A stretch of 10,363 nt of DNA from Eubacteriales bacterium (GTDB lineage: Bacteria > Bacillota > Clostridia > Christensenellales > CAG-138), in contig JAQVRG010000028.1 in NCBI GenBank assembly GCA_028701165.1, forward strand, positions 1 through 10,363, read 5' to 3'. Under the pieces are notes generated by a model. That model did not search any database. It saw only the letters and a program-made list of their open reading frames with translations, and was not told the DNA's origin. Both the position numbers and the translations under genes were made by a program. Shown here piece by piece: positions 6,255-10,363 of this stretch; position 1 is the first letter of the stretch, and the number at the start of each line of letters is the position of its first letter.

Positions 6255-7265
6255 TCAATATGCCGTATCGATCGTGATCCCCGCGTAGTAATGCGCGAGG
6301 ATCTCTTTATAATCGGCGCCCTCCTTGGCCATGGCGTTCGCCCCGTATTGGCTCATGCCTACGCCGTGGCCATAGCCCGTGGTGCGGAAAACGACCTCGT
6401 CCGCCGTGATCTCCAGCGTAAAATTGGCGCTGTTGAGCTCGAAGAGCTTTCGCAGCTCCCGTCCCGTCGCCTCCGCCTTGCCAAGCTTCACCTTATCCAC
6501 CCGCCCGCTTGCAAAGCGCGAGCGCACCTTGACCTGCTTGTGCAGCGACGACGCCTTAAGTCCCGCGCCGCTCCACGCTTGATTTACGGCTTTTGCAAAG
6601 CGCTTTCTCGACACGCGCACCGTATCGTGAAAAGCGGCCGAAACCTCCTCGCCGGGGCTGTCCACGCTCACAAGATAAGGCACGTCGTTTGCGAACACAT
6701 GCGCGGCGTCCTCGGTTTGCCCGCCCGCGGAGGAATGGTACAGCGCCTCGATCAGCTCCCCCTCATAGAAGGCCGCCTGCCCCGCCGTTTCCCATACGGC
6801 CCGCTGCACCTTGCCTAAATTCTCCTCATACGCGCCGCCCCAATTTTCGCGCAGGGCCGAAAGGCTGCGGTAGGCCTGGCAGCATGCGCTGTCCGTGCAG
6901 ATCTGCGCGCCGCCGCGCCCGCAGGCGTCCTCTGTGCGCCGAAGCGTATAGGTGCGCGCCGCCACCGCCTGCGCCTTGAGCGCCTCGGTTTCAAAGGAGG
7001 CGGGCATTTCCGCCGCCACCACCCCCACAAGATATTCTTCCAGCGCCATCGATACCGTCTCCTCCGCGCGATGGTCGTATACGCTGACGCGCGCTTCGCT
7101 TTGCGGCGGAGACGGCGGCGGCGTCTTGCTGTAACAGCAGCCGCGCACGATCAGCGCCGCCAACGACAAAAGCAGTCCCAACGACACGGCGCCGCGCCAT
7201 GGCAGGGCTGTCAGGAATGCGGGCAGAAAGCGCGCCTTTGATTGTCTCCGTCGCAAAGTTAACAT
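6255..7265 (-). CDS. spoIID: Stage II sporulation protein D (SpoIID), engulfment transglycosylase
   Basis: This 336-aa membrane-anchored lytic transglycosylase cleaves peptidoglycan glycan strands, with SpoIIP and SpoIIM, to drive forespore engulfment. It has a basic N-terminus, one membrane anchor (about 25-41), a Pro/Ser linker, then the SpoIID domain. Motifs are LEEYLVGVVAAEMPASF (75-91) with Glu86 at the catalytic position, ALKAQAVAARTYTL, ICTDSACCQAY (122-132), LYHSSAGGQTE and the C-terminal signature GYGHGVGMSQYGANA (297-311). Cys115, Cys123, Cys128 and Cys129 lie in the segment reported to hold zinc in Clostridioides difficile SpoIID. The start is uncertain: the ATG at 7265 is the only sensible in-frame start but has no Shine-Dalgarno sequence (CATATTTTATAGACAGA precedes it). 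A CATATTTT box just upstream resembles a sigma-E -10 element, but the -35 match is poor. It is transcribed divergently from the membrane protein gene at 7358. Confidence 0.95.
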   Translation of the reverse strand: MLTLRRRQSKARFLPAFLTALPWRGAVSLGLLLSLAALIVRGCCYSKTPPPSPPQSEARVSVYDHRAEETVSMALEEYLVGVVAAEMPASFETEALKAQAVAARTYTLRRTEDACGRGGAQICTDSACCQAYRSLSALRENWGGAYEENLGKVQRAVWETAGQAAFYEGELIEALYHSSAGGQTEDAAHVFANDVPYLVSVDSPGEEVSAAFHDTVRVSRKRFAKAVNQAWSGAGLKASSLHKQVKVRSRFASGRVDKVKLGKAEATGRELRKLFELNSANFTLEITADEVVFRTTGYGHGVGMSQYGANAMAKEGADYKEILAHYYAGITIDTAY

Positions 7266-7295
7266 TCTGTCTATAAAATATGTGCATCCCGCGTA

Positions 7296-7324
7296 TTGAA
7301 TGACCGTCTTTTTGCATGTATACT
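7296..7324 (+). promoter_or_regulatory. Sigma-A-like promoter of the 7358 membrane protein gene
   Basis: TTGAAT (7296-7301) and TATACT (7319-7324) are separated by exactly 17 nt. The -35 box matches four and the -10 box five of six consensus positions. Transcription would start near 7331, leaving a leader of about 27 nt that contains the GGAGAGGAAGG ribosome binding site. The element sits in the 92-nt gap shared with spoIID, so the two divergent promoters must be close together. Confidence 0.6.
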
Positions 7325-7357
7325 GAATTTGTAGAAATATGGAGAGGAAGGCAATCT

Positions 7358-8149
7358 ATGATCCAAGAGATCAATAACGGCGACAAAGACGCGCTGCGGA
7401 ATTTTTTACATATCTACGCGAAGCATATACTCGATCGCGCAACGGCGCAAACGCCGGACGAGCTGCACGCGCGCGAGGCGACCCGTATGACGATCCTTGC
7501 CATCACCACGGCGGCAAACGCGGGACAGGTGCCCGGCGAACCCGTGCCTTGGGTGGATAAGCTGACGGACGAGAGCGTTGCGCGGCTTTCCATGCCCCTT
7601 GACGCAAGCGTGCAGCCGGTAAAGCCCGAAGCGCCGCAGGCCGCACCCACGCCCGAAGCGCCGCCTTGGGAAAACGCCGTTCCCATGCGCGTCGAGCCCG
7701 CGCTGGAAACGCCTTACTACACGGAGCAGGCGCAATCCGCCTGCGCTTACGCGGATTACGCCGCGCCAGAAACGATCCCGGCAGCAGCGCCGGTCTATAT
7801 GCCCGCAGAGGCAGCGCCCGCGGAAGCCTACGCGGAACCCGCCCCTACGCGTATTACACAAACGCAGCAAACGTATGAACCTGTGGTTCTATTCGATAAA
7901 AAGAAGAAATCTGATCCGTTTTATGAAGACGACGATTTCGAATTTGAGGAAGAGGCAAGCGGCAGCCGCCGAAAAAAGGGAAAAGAGGACGCGCCCGTCG
8001 GCCTCGTGTTTTTGATTTTCCTAATGGCGCTCGTCGTACTGGGGCTGATTTGGATGCTGCTGGTGATGCTCATGGCAAAAGGATATCTCCCCGTGATGGA
8101 TTTCGGCTTTGCGCAGTGGTTCAACGAGCACGTCTTCATGCTCTTTTAG
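7358..8149 (+). CDS. Unrecognised single-pass membrane protein with Pro/Ala-rich linker
   Basis: This 263-aa protein is not recognised. The ATG at 7358 is chosen because GGAGAGGAAGG ends 6 nt upstream; the in-frame ATG at 7316 lies upstream of the ribosome binding site and overlaps the proposed -10 box. Residues 1-60 look like a small helical domain (DKDALRNFLHIYAKHILDRA). Residues 85-170 are low-complexity Pro/Ala/Glu-rich with scattered Tyr, probably disordered. Next come a Lys cluster (KKKKSD, 181-186), an acidic run (EDDDFEFEEE, 190-199), a basic patch (RRKKGK), and one long membrane helix (about 214-240). The conserved-looking C-tail is KGYLPVMDFGFAQWFNEHVF (241-260). With no signal peptide, the N-terminal 210 residues should be cytoplasmic and the short tail extracytoplasmic. 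Its function is unknown. It sits between spoIID and the nfeD operon, with 76 nt to nfeD, and its own promoter is convincing. Confidence 0.85.
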   Translation: MIQEINNGDKDALRNFLHIYAKHILDRATAQTPDELHAREATRMTILAITTAANAGQVPGEPVPWVDKLTDESVARLSMPLDASVQPVKPEAPQAAPTPEAPPWENAVPMRVEPALETPYYTEQAQSACAYADYAAPETIPAAAPVYMPAEAAPAEAYAEPAPTRITQTQQTYEPVVLFDKKKKSDPFYEDDDFEFEEEASGSRRKKGKEDAPVGLVFLIFLMALVVLGLIWMLLVMLMAKGYLPVMDFGFAQWFNEHVFMLF

Positions 8150-8199
8150 GCAAGAGTTTTCAGCCGCGTCACATTGTTTTGGCTTCGATGTGATATCCT

Positions 8200-8205
8200 T
8201 ATAAT
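8200..8205 (+). promoter_or_regulatory. Possible -10 box of the nfeD-floA operon
   Basis: There is a perfect TATAAT hexamer 5 nt before the AGGAGG of nfeD. No good -35 box stands at the right distance: TTTTGG at 8177-8182 has 17-nt spacing but a poor match, and TTGTTT at 8174-8179 has a 20-nt spacer. If it is used, transcription would start inside or next to the ribosome binding site. No terminator is visible after the upstream gene, so read-through from 7358 is an alternative. Confidence 0.3.
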
Positions 8206-8225
8206 GCAATAGGAGGAATATGAAT

Positions 8226-8714
8226 ATGACTTTTTCCGCATACATCATGGCGTGGAACGCGGCGGCGATCATCTGCCTGCTCGTCGGTATCGCGCTGTGG
8301 ATACTGGAAATGTTCACGCCGGGGTTGGGCGTGCCCGCGCTGCTCGGCTCCATCTCGCTTTTGGCGGCGATCGTTCTAAGCGCCAAATCCTTTTCCCACG
8401 CGATGATCACGCTCGCTCTCATCCTCATTTTTCTTGGGGTTTGCGCGTTCTTTATCTTTCGCGCCTTTTCCCACGGTAAACTGCACCGCATCGTGCTCCA
8501 AGAAAGCGTAGGGGGCGACTCCACGCCGCTGATGGGCATGCGGGACATGGTCGGCAAAGAGGGCGTCGCCCTTACGCATCTGCGCCCCGCCGGCGACGCC
8601 GATTTTGACGGGCAGCGGCTGGACGTTGTAAGCGAAGGCGCTTTCATCGAAAAGGGCGCGTCGGTGCGGATTGAACGCATCGAGGGTCTGCGCGTTATCG
8701 TAAAGCAGGTATAA
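8226..8714 (+). CDS. nfeD: NfeD family membrane protein with OB-fold domain
   Basis: This 162-aa NfeD protein of the short (NfeD1b-like) class lacks the ClpP-type serine protease domain of long NfeD. Of two nearby ATGs, 8226 is preferred because AGGAGG (8211-8216) would be only 3 nt from the ATG at 8220 but 9 nt from 8226. The hydrophobic N-terminal half has about three membrane segments (8-28, 36-53, 59-80) with the family motif LEMFTPGLGVPALLG (27-41). The C-terminal half is an OB-fold domain with the NfeD signature MVGKEGVALTHLRPAG (108-123) and RLDVVSEGAFIEKGASVRI (131-149), facing the cytoplasm or the membrane surface. NfeD proteins are genetically and physically linked to flotillin-like proteins; here floA is two genes downstream. 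The next gene begins 6 nt after the stop. Confidence 0.93.
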   Translation: MTFSAYIMAWNAAAIICLLVGIALWILEMFTPGLGVPALLGSISLLAAIVLSAKSFSHAMITLALILIFLGVCAFFIFRAFSHGKLHRIVLQESVGGDSTPLMGMRDMVGKEGVALTHLRPAGDADFDGQRLDVVSEGAFIEKGASVRIERIEGLRVIVKQV

Positions 8715-8720
8715 GGAATC

Positions 8721-8975
8721 ATGGCGCTTCATTTTTGTAAGACCTGCGGCACCGTGTTTGACGATAAGAACGGCGGCTGCCCCAAATGCGCCACAAGCGT
8801 CGTGATGGACGCGGTGACCGCCAACACCTACGCGCCGCCGGAGAGCGAAATGAGCGAGGCGGAAAGCAGCGCCGCGCGCAAAAAATCATGGATACAGCTT
8901 GTGATCGGCGTGCCATGCTTCATAGGCTTCATCTATTTACTCGTGTATATTTTCAAAATCATTAAGGGAGGCTAA
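8721..8975 (+). CDS. Small zinc-ribbon membrane protein
   Basis: This 84-aa protein was not matched to a named family. The N-terminus is a zinc ribbon with two CxxC knuckles: Cys6-Cys9 (CKTCG) and Cys20-Cys23 (CPKCA). A hydrophilic Ser/Glu/Ala-rich linker (28-56) and one membrane helix (about 57-79) ending in KIIKGG follow. With no signal peptide and a basic RKKS just before the helix, the ribbon should be cytoplasmic, tethered to the membrane. The ribosome binding site (AAGGA) overlaps the nfeD stop codon, and the floA ribosome binding site lies in the last codons of this gene, so translation of the three genes is tightly packed. The codon pattern and position support a real gene. Placement between nfeD and floA suggests a role with the flotillin scaffold; this is inference from context only. 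Confidence 0.85.
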   Translation: MALHFCKTCGTVFDDKNGGCPKCATSVVMDAVTANTYAPPESEMSEAESSAARKKSWIQLVIGVPCFIGFIYLLVYIFKIIKGG

Positions 8976-8978
8976 ACC

Positions 8979-9953
8979 ATGAGCGATCTTATCTTTTCAG
9001 GCGTCGTTATCGTACTTATCATCGTATTTCTCGCCATTTTCTTCAGCTTCGTACCCATCGGGCTGTGGATCTCGGCCACCGCATCCGGCGTTAAGGTGGG
9101 CATTTTCCAGCTTGTCGCCATGCGCATCCGCAAGGTTGCACCCTCGCGCATCATTAACCCCATGATCAAGGCCACCAAGGCCGGCCTTACCATCCCGCTC
9201 AACAAGCTTGAAGCGCATTATCTCGCGGGCGGCAATGTGGATCGCGTAGTCAACGCGCTGATCGCGGCGCAGCGCGCGGGCATCCCGCTGGATTTCGAGC
9301 GCGCGTGCGCCATCGACCTCGCGGGCCGCGACGTATTAAACGCCGTGCAGATGAGCGTTAACCCCAAGGTCATCGAGACCCCCGTCATCGCCGCGATCGC
9401 CAAGGACGGCATCGAGCTTCGCGCCAAGGCGCGCGTTACGGTGCGCGCCAATATCGACCGCTTGGTCGGCGGCTCCGGCGAGGAGACCATCATCGCCCGT
9501 ATCGGCGAGGGTATCGTCACGACTGTCGGCTCCTCGATCAGCCATAAGGACGTGCTGGAAAACCCGGATCTCATCTCCCGTACCGTGCTCAACAAGGGCT
9601 TGGACGCGGGTACCGCATTTGAAATACTCTCCATCGACATCGCGGATGTGGACGTAGGCCGCAACGTCGGCGCGCAGCTGCAAATCGACCAAGCCGAAGC
9701 CGATAAGCGCATCGCGCAGGCAAAGGCCGAAGAACGCCGCGCCATGGCCGTCGCGCAGGAACAGGAAAACAAAGCCGAGGTGCAGGGCATGCGCGCGCGC
9801 GTGATCGAAGCCGAGGCGGAGGTTCCCAAGGCGATCGCCGCCGCGTTCAGGGATGGCAAGCTGGGCGTTATGGATTATTACAACATGCAAAACGTCATTT
9901 CCGATACCAAGATGCGGGATTCCATCGCGGGCGAAACGCAGCCCCAGAAATAA
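8979..9953 (+). CDS. floA: Flotillin-like protein FloA
   Basis: This 324-aa membrane scaffold protein is close to the size of Bacillus subtilis FloA (YqfA). FloA oligomerises at functional membrane microdomains and affects membrane fluidity, signalling complexes and wall synthesis. An N-terminal membrane segment (about 7-32) leads to a long region with typical FloA sequence: PSRIINPMIKATKAGL (55-70), the HYLAGGNVDRVVNALIAAQ segment (80-98), FERACAIDLAGRDVL and AVQMSVNPKVIETP (122-135). It continues with the SPFH-like part (KARVTVRANIDRLVGG, 150-165) and ISHKDVLENPDLISRTVL. The C-terminal EA-rich coiled coil (about 238-285: QAEADKRIAQAKAEERRA) is the flotillin oligomerisation region. The ATG at 8979 is preceded by GGGAGG at 8966-8971, inside the previous gene. 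NfeD, encoded two genes upstream, is the usual partner. Confidence 0.96.
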   Translation: MSDLIFSGVVIVLIIVFLAIFFSFVPIGLWISATASGVKVGIFQLVAMRIRKVAPSRIINPMIKATKAGLTIPLNKLEAHYLAGGNVDRVVNALIAAQRAGIPLDFERACAIDLAGRDVLNAVQMSVNPKVIETPVIAAIAKDGIELRAKARVTVRANIDRLVGGSGEETIIARIGEGIVTTVGSSISHKDVLENPDLISRTVLNKGLDAGTAFEILSIDIADVDVGRNVGAQLQIDQAEADKRIAQAKAEERRAMAVAQEQENKAEVQGMRARVIEAEAEVPKAIAAAFRDGKLGVMDYYNMQNVISDTKMRDSIAGETQPQK

Positions 9954-9990
9954 TGGAATTTCCCATGCGTAACGGAAAGGAGGGCAGCGC

Positions 9991-10363
9991 ATGAACGTTG
10001 GCGTCATTTTCATCGCAATCATCTACATTGCGGTGCAGGTCATTGCGACCCAACAAAAGAAAAAAAAGCAGGAGGAGCAGAAAGCCCGGCAAATGCCGCA
10101 GGCCGAACGCCCCCAGCCTGCCCGCGTTCCCGACCGCACACCGGCGAGGCCCCGTCAAAGCAGCGTATTTCCCGGCCTTGAGGATCTGTTCCCGGATGTG
10201 GATACGTCCCCGGCGCGTCCCGCGCCGCAAAGGAAACCCCAGCCTCCCCGGCGCATGCCCGCTGACGACCGTTTCCCCGACCGTACGCCCGCGCCCAAGC
10301 AGGGCAGCTCAGGTAACCGCACGACGGAAGGGCTCGGAACATGCCGCAGTATGGCGGATCGCC
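9991..10363 (+). CDS. Membrane-anchored basic/proline-rich protein, 3'-partial
   Basis: This open frame runs from an ATG with a strong GGAAAGGAGGG ribosome binding site (ending 6 nt upstream) to the window edge without a stop, giving 124 residues so far. It starts 37 nt after floA in the same direction and is probably the fourth gene of that operon. The N-terminus is a short membrane helix (MNVGVIFIAIIYIAVQVIA, 1-19) followed at once by QQKKKKQEEQK, so the rest should stay in the cytoplasm (positive-inside rule). From about 35 on it is Pro/Arg-rich and probably disordered. A PDRTPA hexapeptide occurs twice (47-52 and 96-101), and there is one hydrophobic/acidic patch, VFPGLEDLFPDVD (59-71), that could be a short binding motif. 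The family is not recognised. The anchor plus flexible tail suggests a linker or adaptor, but that is inference. Confidence 0.75.
   Translation, partial: MNVGVIFIAIIYIAVQVIATQQKKKKQEEQKARQMPQAERPQPARVPDRTPARPRQSSVFPGLEDLFPDVDTSPARPAPQRKPQPPRRMPADDRFPDRTPAPKQGSSGNRTTEGLGTCRSMADR

Noticed and set aside
6240..6262. Searched for a bidirectional terminator between the convergent YugP-like gene and spoIID
   Set aside because: The 8-nt gap and flanks show no stable stem or T-run, so nothing is reported.
8169..8193. Inverted repeat TCACAT...ATGTGA upstream of nfeD, which recalls a CRP site or a terminator
   Set aside because: The halves are in the reverse order to a CRP site, the stem is only 6 bp with a 13-nt loop, and no T-run follows directly. 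It could occur by chance.
9336..10022. A 228-codon open frame on the - strand opposite floA
   Set aside because: It is the mirror of the Ala/Asp/Glu-rich FloA coding sequence, without a ribosome binding site or motif.
1..10363. Searched for CRISPR arrays, tRNA or rRNA genes, insertion sequences, phage or defence genes
   Set aside because: No regular repeats, RNA-gene signatures, transposase motifs or terminal inverted repeats were seen; the window reads as ordinary chromosome.

Overview
The window looks like chromosome of an endospore-forming, GC-rich member of the Firmicutes, most likely a clostridial lineage. The evidence is a spoIID gene, a PPi-type phosphofructokinase of the clostridial form, a YugP-family membrane protease, an NfeD/FloA operon, and strong AGGAGG-type ribosome binding sites before most genes. 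No species can be named from the sequence alone. I see no rRNA, tRNA, CRISPR array, transposase, phage gene or attachment site. The layout is dense, mostly housekeeping chromosome.

Left part (1-1939, + strand): the 3' part of a hybrid sensor histidine kinase (its sensor region lies outside the window), followed 16 nt later by a lipoprotein cyclophilin (peptidyl-prolyl isomerase). Middle-left (5306 down to 1958, - strand): a PPi-type 6-phosphofructokinase, then 21 nt later a sugar-type nucleotidyltransferase that ends at a clear intrinsic terminator, then an Eis-like GNAT acetyltransferase whose ribosome binding site lies just beyond that terminator. The cyclophilin and acetyltransferase genes converge with 18 nt between them.

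Middle (5307-7357): a 244-nt divergent intergenic region contains an unusual nested inverted repeat in front of the phosphofructokinase gene. On its other side starts a YugP-like zinc metallopeptidase (+). This converges, with an 8-nt gap, on spoIID (-), the peptidoglycan hydrolase needed for forespore engulfment. A 92-nt divergent region with a good sigma-A-like promoter separates spoIID from an unrecognised single-pass membrane protein (+).

Right part (8226-10363, + strand): a tight operon of nfeD (membrane protein with OB fold), an 84-aa zinc-ribbon membrane protein, floA (flotillin-like scaffold), and a basic/proline-rich membrane-anchored protein that runs off the window. NfeD and FloA are known partners in bacterial membrane microdomains. 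The small zinc-ribbon protein between them and the anchored protein after them are the best candidates here for undescribed components. The other points worth a second look are the leader structure before the phosphofructokinase gene, the possible pyrophosphate link between that enzyme and the downstream nucleotidyltransferase, and an all-cysteine cluster in SpoIID.
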